NCBI GenBank assembly: GCA_963756115.1
Contig: CAVWMN010000010.1
Span: forward strand, 1,178,001 to 1,242,000
Direction of reading: 5' to 3'
Length of the DNA stretch: 64,000 nucleotides
From: JTS-RE37 sp963756115
GTDB lineage: Bacteria; Bacteroidota; Bacteroidia; Flavobacteriales; Flavobacteriaceae
Notes under the pieces: model-generated
Seen by the model: the letters and a program-made list of their open reading frames with translations, nothing else
What the model was told of the DNA's origin: nothing
Databases searched by the model: none
Program-made: the position numbers and the translations under genes
Part shown: positions 46,666 to 56,614 of the stretch, piece by piece
Position numbering within the stretch: position 1 is the first letter of the stretch
How the letters are laid out: every line of letters begins with the position of its first letter

Positions 46666-47042
46666 TTACCCGGTGAACCATTTTAATGTATGCCTTTAAC
46701 GGTATTATGCGAATGCCTGCCCCTGGAAAGGTAAAATCCGGGAAACCGATCAAGGCCCCCGGATCTCTGAAACCAAAAACACTAACTCAAACCAGGGGCT
46801 TTTATCGGTTTTACGGATACATTCCTGCAATTTCCCCGGAATTCTTTCGGAAACATCGCTTTCGTACCGGCAAACCCCCAACGCCCCCATTTTCATCAAA
46901 TCTAAGGATCCCCACTGCAATTTCCGTTCAGGTTGGAACAACTTTCCACGCTTTGAATTATGTACTGATTTGTTTGATTTATGCCTTTCAGATATTCGCT
47001 AAATATCTTATATTGTTATAGTTCAACTTAAAGCACCTGATT
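46666..47042. other. Intergenic region before the molybdenum hydroxylase genes
   Basis: An open frame covers 46686-47021 but has no family, an odd composition and no signal, and is not called. The AT-rich end (AAATATCTTATATTGTTATAG) is a likely promoter area. Confidence 0.4.
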
Positions 47043-47507
47043 ATGGCAATTTTTAACCTTAACATCAACGGACAATCCCGGGAGCTCGACGTCGATCCTG
47101 CCACTCCCATGCTTTGGGTATTACGGGACCACCTGAACCTGGTGGGCACCAAATACGGCTGTGGAATTGCACAATGCGGCGCCTGTACGGTACACCTGGA
47201 AGGAACAGCTGTGCGCTCCTGCCAGTTACCGGTTTCAGCCGTCGGCGACAAGCCGTTACGACCATTGAAGGGTCTTTCGGAAAACGGCGATCACCCGGTA
47301 CAACAGGCCTGGCTGGAGCATGACGTATACCAGTGTGGCTATTGCCAGGCAGGGCAGATCATGACCGCCTCGGCATTTTTAAAGGAGAACCCCAATCCCA
47401 GCGACGCGGAAATCGAAACTGCAATGAACGGTAACATTTGCCGCTGCGGTACCTATACACGAATCAAAAAAGCGGTCAGGACTGCCGCCAATACCCAAAA
47501 TGCATGA
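47043..47507 (+). CDS. Molybdenum hydroxylase small (2Fe-2S) subunit, isoquinoline/aldehyde oxidoreductase type
   Basis: 154 residues. A plant-type [2Fe-2S] domain with Cys40, Cys45, Cys48 and Cys60 (KYGCGIAQCGACTVHLEG) is followed by the second four-helix [2Fe-2S] domain (VYQCGYCQAGQIMTA; NGNICRCGTYTRIKKAV). This matches the alpha subunit of IorAB-type enzymes, which pass electrons from a molybdopterin subunit to an acceptor. The large subunit gene follows 59 bases later. There is no export signal; in this class the small subunit is co-exported with the Tat-bearing large subunit. Confidence 0.9.
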   Translation: MAIFNLNINGQSRELDVDPATPMLWVLRDHLNLVGTKYGCGIAQCGACTVHLEGTAVRSCQLPVSAVGDKPLRPLKGLSENGDHPVQQAWLEHDVYQCGYCQAGQIMTASAFLKENPNPSDAEIETAMNGNICRCGTYTRIKKAVRTAANTQNA

Positions 47508-47566
47508 TAAGCGGATCATACCGCACACTCCCCCCCTATTGATAGCACACCTTAAAACAACGATAA

Positions 47567-49817
47567 ATGACAATCGCAAAAATAGCTTACGGCAGACGTT
47601 CCTTCCTTAAAAGTTCGGCCCTTGCAGGAGGGGGAATGATGCTGGGATTTAGTTGGCTCGCTTCCTGCAAGCCCACCCCGGAACAGGTCCTGAACATGCC
47701 TAAAGAATGGTTCAGTATCAACGGATTTTTAAAGATCGGGGAAAATGGCATGGTTACCATCATGTCACCCAACCCGGAAATCGGGCAGAATGTAAAGACC
47801 TCCATGCCAATGATCGTAGCGGAGGAACTGGATGTAGACTGGAAAAATGTCGTCGTGGAACAGGCACCGTTGAATACAGCGATCTTTACCCGCCAACTTG
47901 CCGGTGGCAGCCAGTCCATCCGGCAGGGGTGGGAAGGCTTGCGTATGGCCGGTGCTACTGCCCGGCATATGCTGATAGAAGCTGCCGCCAAGGCCTGGGA
48001 GGTACCCGCAGGAGAAATAACGACTGAATCGGGTATCCTGTACCATAAAAACAGCGGGAAGATCGGCCGGTTATGGTGAAATGGCATCTGCTGCCGCCAA
48101 AATACCCGTGCCCGAGGAGGTGGCTCTGAAGGATGCAGGAAATTTTAAAATAATCGGAACGTCCCGTAAAAACGTGGATGGCCTTAAGATCGTTACCGGG
48201 CAGCCGCTTTTCGGGCTGGATTACCAGCGGGACGGGATGCTGATCGCCATGATCGTTCATCCCCCGGCTTTTGGCATGCAACTTAAATCAATTGATGACG
48301 CGGAGGCCAGATCAATGCCCGGCATTAAAGACGTCTTTACGATCAAAACCTTTGAGGAAGACTATAAGAAAAGTGCATTTGATACCAGTGCCTTTACAGA
48401 TCTCGCTGTTGTGGTGGGCAACTCCACCTGGGAAACACTCAATGCCAAGAAGGCCTTAAAAGTAGCATGGGAACTGGCGCCGGATATTAAAAACGAGATG
48501 GAAATTTTTGGCAGGTCACTGACCGTGAATCACCCGGCCGGCCTGGAAGGGACCGCTCTCCACCGCGAACAAATGGAGGATATGGGATCCCAAAATTCCA
48601 AGGTCGTCCGCAAGGACGGGAATCCTGAGGCTGCCTTCAAAAAGGCGGCAAAAGTCATAGAACGCAGTTATTCCTGCCCTTTTCTTGCCCATAATACCAT
48701 GGAGCCCATGAACTTCTTTGCCCATGTAACGGCAGATAAGGCGGAGCTTGTGGGACCTACCCAGACCCCGGAGATCATGGAGCGCAGTGTAGCTGAAAGG
48801 TTGGGTTTGCCCCTGGAAAAGGTAGACATACAAATGACCCGGCAGGGCGGGGGTTTTGGAAGGAGGCTCTACGGCCACTTCCTCACAGAGGCTGCCGCTA
48901 TTTCACAAAAAATGAATGCTCCCGTTAAGCTGGTGTATACCCGCGAAGACGATATGACCCATGGCACATACCGGCCGGCGTATTATGCTACGTACCGTGC
49001 CGCCCTCGATGCGGACAATAACCTGATAGCCTTCCATGTGCGGACAGGCGGCATCCCCGAAAGCCCGCTGGCGGCCAACCGGTTCCCGGCAGGTGCGCTG
49101 GAGAATTACCTGGCAGAGGAATGGTCTATCGATTCCAACATTACGGTAGGTGCCTTCCGGGCGCCCCGGTCCAATTTTATTGCAGGTGCAGAGCAATCTT
49201 TCCTTGATGAAGTCGCGGAAGCTGCCGGCAAGGACCCCATCGACTTCCGGCTGGAGTTGTTAAATCGTGCCATGGAAGATCCAATCGGGGAGGAAAATGA
49301 CTATGAGGCATCACGGTACGCAGGCGTACTGGAATTGGTAAAGGAAAAATCGGGCTGGGGACAGGAAGACGCCAACCGCTACCGGGGGGTATCCGCATAC
49401 TTTTGCCATAATAGCTATGTTGCCCAGGTCCTGGATATGGTCATCGAAAATGATAAACCCGTAATCGACAAAGTATATTGCGCCATTGACTGCGGCATTG
49501 TCGTGAATCCGGATGCGGCCACAAACCTGGCAGAAGGAGGTATTGTGGACGGTATCGGCCATGCCATGTACAGTGCGCTTACCTTTAAAGATGGCGTTCC
49601 GGAACAGAACAACTTTGACAAATACCGGCTGATACGCCATAGCGAGGCACCCCGCAGCATAGAGGTTCATTTTGTCCAGAATACGATAGCTCCGACCGGG
49701 CTGGGAGAACCGCCGTTCCCACCGATCATGGGGGCACTGGCCAATGCACTGTACCGGGCTAAAGGTCAGCGCCATTACCACCAACCATTTATAACCGAGA
49801 AGGAAGTGATTGGGTAA
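47567..49817 (+). pseudogene. Molybdenum hydroxylase large subunit, split by one frameshift
   Basis: The first frame (170 codons) starts with a Tat signal (GRRSFLKSSALAGGGMMLGF) and runs through EWFSINGFLKIGENGMVTIM, QLAGGSQSIRQGWEGLRMAG to HKNSGK, then stops at 48079. The next frame begins just there (AGYGEMASAAAKIPVPEEVA) and carries the rest: GTSRKNVDGLKIVTGQPLFG, AHNTMEPMNFFAH, TRQGGGFGRRLYG, and the catalytic Glu region TGLGEPPFPPIMGALANALY. The two parts add up to the normal 750 or so residues. A single extra base near 48060-48063 explains the break; it may be an assembly error. Confidence 0.85.
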
Positions 49818-50264
49818 TAGCTAACTCCTATTGATCACCCAGTAGGCAACCCTGAAAATTGTTGACAGGGTGATGACTGTTATCCTGAAGTTTCGGCCAT
49901 TCATCTTCTGTCCATTCACACCAAGTGCCATACGATAACCACATTCCACAACCAGGAAGTTGGTACACTCCCAGTATATAATTAAGTCTCCAACGGCCAT
50001 CTGTTCGTAAGGCTTTCGTTCCCATTTTCGCTACCAGGACGGCATACCAAAAATCAACGATCACGGCCTGCATTTTTCACTAAAAATATTTATTTTTTTC
50101 ACGTCTTTGAGCTAACTTACTCCGTTAAAGGAAATCTGTATCCGGTACTTGTGAATGCTCGCCTGGTCCGGCAACTTGACTTGAATAGTGCTTTCACTGT
50201 TTAAATAATCCCTTAGCATAATCGCGTCATGGCTGCAGGCATGTTGTCAAACAAAACAATTTCA
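49818..50264. other. Intergenic region upstream of the oxidoreductase gene
   Basis: Apart from the candidate minus-strand frame, nothing is recognised. The right part (about 50070-50260) should carry the oxidoreductase promoter. Confidence 0.35.
49828..50025 (-). CDS. Possible small protein
   Basis: A 65-codon frame from ATG 50025 (MGTKALRTDGRWRLNYILGV) is rich in Trp and Gly (GCGMWLSYGTWCEWTEDEWP) and looks more protein-like than neighbouring frames. No family, signal or conserved context is recognised, so it is reported only as a candidate. Confidence 0.25.
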   Translation of the reverse strand: MGTKALRTDGRWRLNYILGVYQLPGCGMWLSYGTWCEWTEDEWPKLQDNSHHPVNNFQGCLLGDQ

Positions 50265-50325
50265 ATGGATAAAATAAACAGAAAACGATTTTTGTCGAAC
50301 CCTTGGGGCTCTTGGAGCATCTACT

Positions 50326-51450
50326 GTGGTGGCACCCTCCATTTTAGCCCACTCAAACGAAGCGAAAAAGACTGAGCCTCTATACCGGAAAATCAAAGTT
50401 GGGATCATAGGATGTGGCAGTGTTTCCGGTTCCTATTTACCACATTTGACCAAATCACCCTTTGCCGAGGTTGTCAGCCTTTGTGACATCAAACCGGAAC
50501 GGGCAGAAAATAGAGCAAAGGAATTCAATGTCTCCAATTGGTACCCGGACATTGACCACATGTTATCCGGGGCAGAGTTTGACCTGTTTGTTAATCTGAC
50601 AAACATGCAGGAACATGGCCGGTTAAACAAGATAGCCATTCAAAACCGTAAACACGTCTGGTCTGAAAAACCGTTGGCCAATTCCTATGATGAGGGGGTG
50701 GAATTAATAAGGTTGTCCGAAGGCATGGGCGTAAAATTATGGGGGGCACCGGTGGTTGTAAACAGCCCGCAGTTTGCGTTCATGGCAAAAAAAGTAAATG
50801 AAGGGGCACTTGGGAAAATTGCAAGCGCAACGGCACATTACGGACACCAGGGTCCCTGGTGGTCTGCCTTTTTTTATGAAAAATTAGGTGGCAGCCTACC
50901 GGATTTAGGAGTTTATAACATTGCTACATTAACCGGGCTTTTTGGACCTGCCAAATCAATAATGGCAATGACCAATATTATTACGCCTACCCGGGAAACC
51001 GAAGATAAGGGCTTCATAGAGGTTAAAGCAGAAGATAATTCCCACGTCCTGATGGAACATCAGGATGGAGTCCTTTCACATGTCCAATGTGGATTCAATT
51101 ATTTTGATCCTTATGGTCATGGTGGTACCGGTCAGGAACAGGCCACCATTTCTGTATGGGGCTCTGAAGGAAATATGCATATGCTTGGATATGACTGGAA
51201 ACCATCCGGAGTGGACATGGCCACGGTAAAAAATCCAGAAACAATGAGATTTTCCACAGACCAGGGAGATTATGTTTGGGAACAGGGGGCATCACTCATC
51301 TGTGAACACCTGGCGACCGGTAAGGAACTTCTGGTAAATGTTGAACATTCATTACATGTACTGGAAATTATAGAGGCAGCAAGAAAATCGCAAAGTACGG
51401 GAAGCAGAATTGAATTGCATTCCGCATTTAAATGGCCAATTGTGGCATAA
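50326..51450 (+). CDS. Gfo/Idh/MocA-family oxidoreductase (Tat signal disrupted by a frameshift)
   Basis: 374 residues from GTG 50326. The Rossmann domain has VGIIGCGSVSGSYLPHL, ALCDIKPER-like (VVSLCDIKPERAENRAKEF) and WSEKPLANSYDEG. The C-terminal beta sheet domain includes GHQGPWWSAFFYEKLGGSLP DLGVYN. Family members oxidise sugars or related compounds with NAD(P). Upstream, ATG 50265 starts MDKINRKRF, and one frame over the sequence continues LRTLGALGASTVVAPSIL. Together these form a perfect Tat signal, so the true start is probably 50265 with one extra T near 50292-50295. If real, the shift would leave the protein cytosolic. Confidence 0.8.
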   Translation: MVAPSILAHSNEAKKTEPLYRKIKVGIIGCGSVSGSYLPHLTKSPFAEVVSLCDIKPERAENRAKEFNVSNWYPDIDHMLSGAEFDLFVNLTNMQEHGRLNKIAIQNRKHVWSEKPLANSYDEGVELIRLSEGMGVKLWGAPVVVNSPQFAFMAKKVNEGALGKIASATAHYGHQGPWWSAFFYEKLGGSLPDLGVYNIATLTGLFGPAKSIMAMTNIITPTRETEDKGFIEVKAEDNSHVLMEHQDGVLSHVQCGFNYFDPYGHGGTGQEQATISVWGSEGNMHMLGYDWKPSGVDMATVKNPETMRFSTDQGDYVWEQGASLICEHLATGKELLVNVEHSLHVLEIIEAARKSQSTGSRIELHSAFKWPIVA

Positions 51451-51521
51451 AATGCTGAAGACAAAAATTATTCCTGTGCCGCCATGCCGAACCTAATGTC
51501 CAGCTGGATTGAGAAACCAAT

Positions 51522-52193
51522 TCATTTCTTATAACTGATCGCCAACCCACCGCCGCTGTTATCCACGATGGTGGTATAGGTGTCCAGTTGCTGAACATAG
51601 GCAAGATATTCCTGTGTACCGCCCATACCGCCTTCACCTTTACCTGCAGGCCTGACGTTATGTGCCGCAAAGCAACCTCCTGCTTCCAGTTTCGGGGCTG
51701 CATCCCTGAAATAATTCACGTACCAGTTTTTATCAGCGTCGCTGAACACAAAATCGAATGGGCCGGGCAGATCCCGTACCAGCTCATGGGCATCGGCTAA
51801 CCGGGCATCGATATAATCCGACAGGCCGGCCGCCCTAAAATTTGCAATCGCTTCCTCGTAGCGGTTTTTATCAATCTCTATGGTGGTCAGTTTGCCCCCG
51901 GTTTTACTGAAAGCCCATGCGATCCATATGGCAGAATGACCCGTGGAAGTCCCTATTTCCAGTCCTTTGGTATAGCCCTTTTTTACGATGATGTCATACA
52001 GCAGTTTCCCGTCTGATGCAGGGACATTCATGTCGCGCCAGGTATCCTTTTTTGCGTCCAGAAACGCAGTTACCTTATTGTCCAGTTCGTTCTGTGCTCC
52101 GGGAGCCTGCGCCAGGGTAGTGGTAACCAATACGATACATGTTGCCACCAAAAGGGTAGCTGTTTTCTTTAAGTGAAATAACGTTTTTTCCAT
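51522..52193 (-). CDS. Exported class I SAM O-methyltransferase
   Basis: 223 residues. Unusually for a methyltransferase, it starts with a clear signal peptide (KKTATLLVATCIVLVTTTLA, about 9-28). The O-methyltransferase fold follows: GLEIGTSTGHSAIWIAWAFS (SAM-binding), TIEIDKNRYEEAIANF, DARLADAHELV, FDFVFSDADKNWYVNYF, and GGCFAAHNVRP. These enzymes methylate catechol-type or similar hydroxyls with S-adenosylmethionine. An exported copy raises the question of how SAM is supplied. It converges with the oxidoreductase gene. Confidence 0.85.
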   Translation of the reverse strand: MEKTLFHLKKTATLLVATCIVLVTTTLAQAPGAQNELDNKVTAFLDAKKDTWRDMNVPASDGKLLYDIIVKKGYTKGLEIGTSTGHSAIWIAWAFSKTGGKLTTIEIDKNRYEEAIANFRAAGLSDYIDARLADAHELVRDLPGPFDFVFSDADKNWYVNYFRDAAPKLEAGGCFAAHNVRPAGKGEGGMGGTQEYLAYVQQLDTYTTIVDNSGGGLAISYKK

Positions 52194-52557
52194 GCCCTAT
52201 AGTTTTGTATCAGATAAATAAGCTGGCAGCGCCATTCGCTCCAACTGGTGTAACCGAGGTTGCCGGTATCGGCAGCCAGAGTTGCCATATGGGATAATTT
52301 ACAAAATTTCCATCCCAATTCCGATATGAATTTTAACGAAAAGAGAAGTCAGGAAACCCGGACATTGGTTGGCCTGGCCGGTATGATGCCTGGTGACAAT
52401 CTTTAGGGATATGTGCCAGCAGCCATTGCTTTCAAGTGGCAATTCTCAACAAGTTACCGGCCTTTGTGCATACTATAGCTGTGATAAACAGGGCAGGGAT
52501 AAAGATAAATTTTATAGAAAATTGATATATTAGTATCTTGGAATTTACACTTTAAAC
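52194..52557. other. Divergent intergenic region
   Basis: No gene seen. The segment just before the regulator start (TTGATATATTAGTATCTTGG, then AATTTACACTTTAAAC) is AT-rich and promoter-like, but no confident box assignment is possible. Confidence 0.4.
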
Positions 52558-53022
52558 ATGAAACAGCCCAACCTGGTATTTCTCGCCGATGATGATGGTG
52601 ACGATCGGGAATTCTTTAAAAGTGCCTGTTCAGAGGTCGATAATGTGCTGAGGTGCAGGACCTTTTCGGATGGAAAATCGATTTTGGATTACCTGGTAAA
52701 GAATGGCAGCGAATTACCGGACATAATTTTTATGGATATCAATATGCCGGGGAAAGATGGGTTTCAATGCCTTGAAGAGATCAGGAGCATCAAACATTTA
52801 CGGGATCTCTGCATCATCATTTACTCCACCTCCAAGAATTTGAAGGATATTAAAAAAAGTTATGAACTTGGAGCAAACGGATTTGTCCAAAAACCCAATT
52901 CCTTCAGCAGTTTAAAAAACTTATTGGTTTCCATCTTTGAAACAGACTGGCAGGACCCCTGCTCCAGGCTGGACGAACACAATTTCGTGCTAAAGCCCGC
53001 CAATTACCCTACGTGGCAGTAA
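52558..53022 (+). CDS. Single-domain response regulator (Rcp1-like)
   Basis: 154 residues, one receiver domain without output. The acidic pocket is ADDDGDDREFF, the phospho-acceptor Asp60 lies in DIIFMDINMPGKDG, the Thr/Ser switch in IIYSTSKN, and the Lys in VQKPNS. Such stand-alone receivers relay phosphate from PAS-type kinases; the CheB-PAS kinase at 33808 is a possible but unlinked partner. It stands alone in the transcription direction. Confidence 0.88.
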   Translation: MKQPNLVFLADDDGDDREFFKSACSEVDNVLRCRTFSDGKSILDYLVKNGSELPDIIFMDINMPGKDGFQCLEEIRSIKHLRDLCIIIYSTSKNLKDIKKSYELGANGFVQKPNSFSSLKNLLVSIFETDWQDPCSRLDEHNFVLKPANYPTWQ

Positions 53023-53250
53023 TGGTTTTGCACGCCTGATATTGCTGTTTTATAGAACGGCACATGGTTTCTTCATGTTCCTTCCCACCTTTCCAGCTTA
53101 TACGTTCAGCGGTATTGTTTTATCGGATTCCAAAGGGATCACCTCACCCCTGCTTGGTATTTTTAACTTAGGACAACCGGGCGTCAATGTCCTGTAACAG
53201 GGATAAAATATCATATAAAACGGATAATGCCGTAGTTTAAGAAGCTGGCT

Positions 53251-53850
53251 ATGAACCGTAACTTTGAGTTGTATAATTTACAATTCAATGGTATGAAAAA
53301 ACTGAAATTCTATCCCTCTATATGGCTTACTTATCCCTTTATTTCTGATCTGTACAGAATGGACAGGGAAGGTAAACCAATAAAAGACCTGGTATTAAAA
53401 AACGCGTATGCCGATGAGTTGGATGTTTCCGTAATGAATTTGAACATTATAAAAATATCGGCTTTGCAGCAACAGGGGCAGGAACAGGTCATCACGGACT
53501 TCCCAGACCAATCTTCCTTGCTTATAAAAGGAATGTTTGATGGTGAATTTTTAAGGTCCAAAAGCGTGCTTACATTGGAACCCGGTGCTTACACAGGCTT
53601 GCGGTTTTATCTTGGTAAATCGGGAAATAGTTTTACATACTGCGACCGGTCAGAAGAATCAGCAGACGGCTTGGAATTCCTTGATTTTGAGTTTGCTGAC
53701 GGACTCAGAATCGAAGGTACTGAATCCCCGGAGGCCATATTGCGATTTGACTTTGCGCCCTTAAAACAAAGAAGCTTTTTTAAGGCTATCCGGGAGCTTT
53801 TTAAAAGGCCGCTCATTTTTTCAGAAATGTACAACCAGCCTGAAGTTTGA
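53251..53850 (+). CDS. Hypothetical protein resembling DUF4382
   Basis: 199 residues. The central part (ADELDVSVMNLNIIKISALQ, SSLLIKGMFDGEFLRSKSVL TLEPGAYTGLRFYLG, LEFLDFEFADGLRIEG) has the beta pattern and spacing of DUF4382-like exported domains, but the match is not secure. The N-terminus lacks a clean signal; in the next frame, LLIPLFLICTEWTGKVN looks like a lipoprotein signal, hinting at frameshifts near 53300. The ATG at 53293 (MKKLKF...) is an alternative start. Function unknown. Confidence 0.45.
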   Translation: MNRNFELYNLQFNGMKKLKFYPSIWLTYPFISDLYRMDREGKPIKDLVLKNAYADELDVSVMNLNIIKISALQQQGQEQVITDFPDQSSLLIKGMFDGEFLRSKSVLTLEPGAYTGLRFYLGKSGNSFTYCDRSEESADGLEFLDFEFADGLRIEGTESPEAILRFDFAPLKQRSFFKAIRELFKRPLIFSEMYNQPEV

Positions 53851-53942
53851 TCCCGGTTAAAGGGTATTCCTGCCCGGGAGGTATTTTATACCAAAAAAAT
53901 CCGGTAATTTTAGGAACAGGTTCCCACCAAAAACTTACTGAA

Positions 53943-54287
53943 ATGAAAAAACATTTTATTGTGTGGCTGCTTATAAGTATAGCGACAGCAATGCAGGCTC
54001 AGGAAAACACGAGCAGTACTAAAATTGCGGTGGCAACCTATACAGGTGCATCAACAGAAGGCTATTTTTTTACGAATGAGCTAAATCAGGCAAGACTGTT
54101 CTTTGATAAGGCCAGGCCTGATGTGCTGAAAAAATATAACCTGAAGGATAAATCGAACCTCAGGGAATCATTCCGTGTTACCTACACTTTAAAAATGGTG
54201 GACGGCAAGGAACGGCTGACCATCATCAACCTGGAAAAACTGGAGTATGATGCAGGCGATAACGGGGAAGGTGGTACCGATCCCTAA
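53943..54287 (+). CDS. Small secreted protein, paralogue of the one at 62572
   Basis: 114 residues from ATG 53943, giving a signal peptide ending MQAQ. The mature part (TKIAVATYTGASTEGYFFTN, KKYNLKDKSNLRESFRVTYT LKMVDGKERLTIINLEKLE) aligns by eye along its length with the product at 62572 (KIIEATFDSRSELGYRFI, QDYNFSDDSLVGASFRITYG, KEELIILELEE). No named family is recognised. It converges closely with the DedA gene (5-bp gap). Confidence 0.7.
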   Translation: MKKHFIVWLLISIATAMQAQENTSSTKIAVATYTGASTEGYFFTNELNQARLFFDKARPDVLKKYNLKDKSNLRESFRVTYTLKMVDGKERLTIINLEKLEYDAGDNGEGGTDP

Positions 54288-54292
54288 TACTG

Positions 54293-54922
54293 TTATTGCT
54301 TACGCAGCTTTCGAATAAAAAACAATACAATGGCGGGAAGGATGCTCACCAGCACCATCCCCGGGATTAACCACAGAAAATTTGCTTTTACCCAGGGGAT
54401 ATGGCCCAGGAAATAACCAGACAGCAATAGTAACACTACCCATAAAGACACGCTAAGTATGTTGTATTTCGTAAAAGTAGTAAGGTCCATTGAAGCAACA
54501 CCTGCGACAAGTGGTACCAATGCGCGCACAACCGGTACAAACCGGGAATAAAACAGGGCCCTGCTGCCATATATCGCATAAAATTCGTTGGCTTTCCGGT
54601 AATCGTTTTGATCCAGCCAGCGAAAGCGGTCAAATAGGGCAGGCCCAAACCGCCGGCCTAAAAAGTATGCGATCCTATTGCCTACAATCCCTCCCGTAAT
54701 CAATACCAAACTGGCCACCCAGAGCGATATACTGCCCGAAAAAGCCAATACCCCTACAGCGAATAACATGCCATCCCCGGGTAATACAGGCGCAACCGGG
54801 AAAAATGCGGATTCTGCAAACACGATCAGGAAAAATATCATATAGGCCCATAGGGGATGGACTGCGGTAAGGTGCTGTAACCATTCATTCAGGTTAAAAA
54901 AGATCTCGGCTATCAGTGACAT
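54293..54922 (-). CDS. DedA-family membrane protein
   Basis: 209 residues with five or so transmembrane segments. Conserved features are FAESAFFPVAPVLPGDGMLF (acidic residue and PG), GGIVGNRIAYFLGRRFG and YSRFVPVVRALVPLVAGVAS, which carries the essential Arg residues. DedA proteins act in lipid carrier or polyprenyl-phosphate flipping and maintain membrane potential. It is followed downstream in the same direction by nothing close; pyrophosphatase lies upstream. Confidence 0.9.
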   Translation of the reverse strand: MSLIAEIFFNLNEWLQHLTAVHPLWAYMIFFLIVFAESAFFPVAPVLPGDGMLFAVGVLAFSGSISLWVASLVLITGGIVGNRIAYFLGRRFGPALFDRFRWLDQNDYRKANEFYAIYGSRALFYSRFVPVVRALVPLVAGVASMDLTTFTKYNILSVSLWVVLLLLSGYFLGHIPWVKANFLWLIPGMVLVSILPAIVLFFIRKLRKQ

Positions 54923-55039
54923 CTGTTCCGGGGGGATTTCTTCAACTTACTGTTACGTTCCAGGAGGGATTCCTCCCGGTGGGCAATTCCATAAAATTAA
55001 CCCTCACCTTCATTTGGATTATAAAAAATCAACCTGCAG

Positions 55040-55576
55040 TTATTCACGTTTCAAAGCCTTGTATGCGATGGCTGCTTCGCGGATAATCTGTTTGCCGGTT
55101 GTGGCCTGCTGTAAATCTTCGACCAGGACCTTTTTGTTTTCCAATTTCTTATAATCCTCAAAAAAGTTTTTGAGTTCAATCATAAAATGGGGAGGGAGCT
55201 GATCAACATGGCTGATATGGGAAACACTGATATCGTCCAGCGCAACTGCAATTATTTTGTCATCCGATTGGTCACTGTCAATCATCCGCATAACGCCGAT
55301 AACTTTTGCTCTTACGATACAAAGCGGCTGGATGGCAATCTGTGAAAGGACCAGAATATCCAACGGATCATTGTCTTCGCCCAGGGTTTGAGGTATAAAG
55401 CCATAATTGGCCGGATAATTAATGGAGGAATATAATACCCGGTCCAGCCGCAACATCCCGGTGGCTTTATCCAATTCGTATTTGGCCTTGCTTCCTGTAG
55501 GGATCTCAATAATAGCCTGGACTACATCGGGCTGTTTGTCCCCAATTGAAACGTGATGCCAGGGATTAAAATTCAT
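55040..55576 (-). CDS. ppa: Inorganic pyrophosphatase (family I)
   Basis: 178 residues, normal length. KYELDKATGMLRLDRVLYSS, NYPANYGFIPQTLGEDNDPL DILVL (the D-x-D-P-x-D metal-binding signature) and DSDQSDDKIIAVA are diagnostic. It hydrolyses PPi to two Pi with Mg2+ and drives biosynthetic reactions. It is preceded by a roughly 320-base gap and followed by DedA on the same strand. Confidence 0.95.
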   Translation of the reverse strand: MNFNPWHHVSIGDKQPDVVQAIIEIPTGSKAKYELDKATGMLRLDRVLYSSINYPANYGFIPQTLGEDNDPLDILVLSQIAIQPLCIVRAKVIGVMRMIDSDQSDDKIIAVALDDISVSHISHVDQLPPHFMIELKNFFEDYKKLENKKVLVEDLQQATTGKQIIREAAIAYKALKRE

Positions 55577-55899
55577 ATAGTTGCATATTAAGATTTTCGC
55601 AATTCGGATTTAAAAGTAATCAAAATTCCCGCTGCCCGGACCAAGGGGGTATGCCCGGGATGGCAATCCCTTAGTTTCCCGTTTTATATTCATCCGGCAG
55701 GATTATAATGTACGAGAGGAGATTTAGGGCTCATCGATACCAGGGAAGCGAACACGCTCCGATGTATAGCTGGTTAACGAGAACGCGTCAATGGCCATCA
55801 AATCGGCACGGCTCAGATCCCATACCTAATTTCCAAATAAATTATATTCCCTGCACCCTTTTGAATAGTTATAAAATGCCCTGAAAAAACCAATCCACC
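55577..55899. other. Intergenic region
   Basis: No intact gene. On the minus strand a short protein-like tail (DLSRADLMAIDAFSLTSYTS) ends at a stop near 55728; it may be a remnant, but no family is recognised. Confidence 0.3.
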
Positions 55900-56355
55900 C
55901 TAGAAATTGGTTGGAACCAATAAAACCGGAACTTTAGTAAACCGGACCACCCGTGCTGCCGTATTGCCCATAAGCAGCTGTTCCAGACCGCTATTGCCAT
56001 GGGTGCCGAGGACAATAAGATCCATGGAATTATCAGTCATATAGACCAGTATGGCATCTGCTGATGAGCCTACCAGGACGGCGGTCTTCACCGTACTATC
56101 TTTTAAATGAGTCGCAACAGCAGTTAAAAAATTCTCTGCGTATTGGTAAATTGCCACTTCAAGTCCCGGAATATCGGGTATCTCACCGCCTTCAAAACCC
56201 ATAATAGGGTCATAATCAACCATGTAATATGCTACATCGGTAACGACATGTACCAGGGTTATTTCCGCACCCAAAGCCCTGGCGTATGCATGCCCGGTTC
56301 GCGCAACTTTTTCTGCCAGCGGGGTATAATCCAATGCAATACATACTCTTTTCAT
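55900..56355 (-). CDS. Universal stress protein (single domain)
   Basis: 151 residues. The Usp fold starts KRVCIALDYTPLAEKVARTG and ends with the ATP-binding signature LIVLGTHGNSGLEQLLMGNT AARVV (Gly-x2-Gly-x9-Gly) and VPVLLVP. Unlike the tandem protein at 12231, it keeps a full nucleotide-binding loop. It is cytosolic. It lies downstream of the PepSY-like gene on the same strand, separated by a hairpin. Confidence 0.92.
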   Translation of the reverse strand: MKRVCIALDYTPLAEKVARTGHAYARALGAEITLVHVVTDVAYYMVDYDPIMGFEGGEIPDIPGLEVAIYQYAENFLTAVATHLKDSTVKTAVLVGSSADAILVYMTDNSMDLIVLGTHGNSGLEQLLMGNTAARVVRFTKVPVLLVPTNF

Positions 56356-56424
56356 GTTTTTTTGAATTAACGACTTTAGAAAACCTGGGTTTTAGCCCGC
56401 TATACCGGGCCATTCACAACAAGA

Positions 56425-56446
56425 AGGCGACCTTCAATGGCCGCCT
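56425..56446 (-). terminator. Probable terminator between PepSY-like and Usp genes
   Basis: AGGCGACC/GGCCGCCT form an 8-bp stem (one G-U) with a 6-nt loop, followed on the minus strand by TTCTTGTTG. It sits after the PepSY-like gene and before the Usp start. The T-tract is imperfect. Confidence 0.5.
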
Positions 56447-56614
56447 CTTTCTCATCAATCGAAACATGCTAAAATCAATACAATCAAAATCCTTCTTCAT
56501 ATAATTCCGGATCATACTTCCTGATGTGCTTGCCGGCTTATGGGTATATGCTTCCGCATTCTTTTGCGAGGCACAAATTACGGGTTCCAGATATCCGGAA
56601 AGTACCTGCTACCT

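Noticed and set aside
46686..47021. 111-codon frame before the molybdenum hydroxylase genes
   Set aside because: Pro/Lys/Arg-rich composition in an intergenic region; no family or signal.
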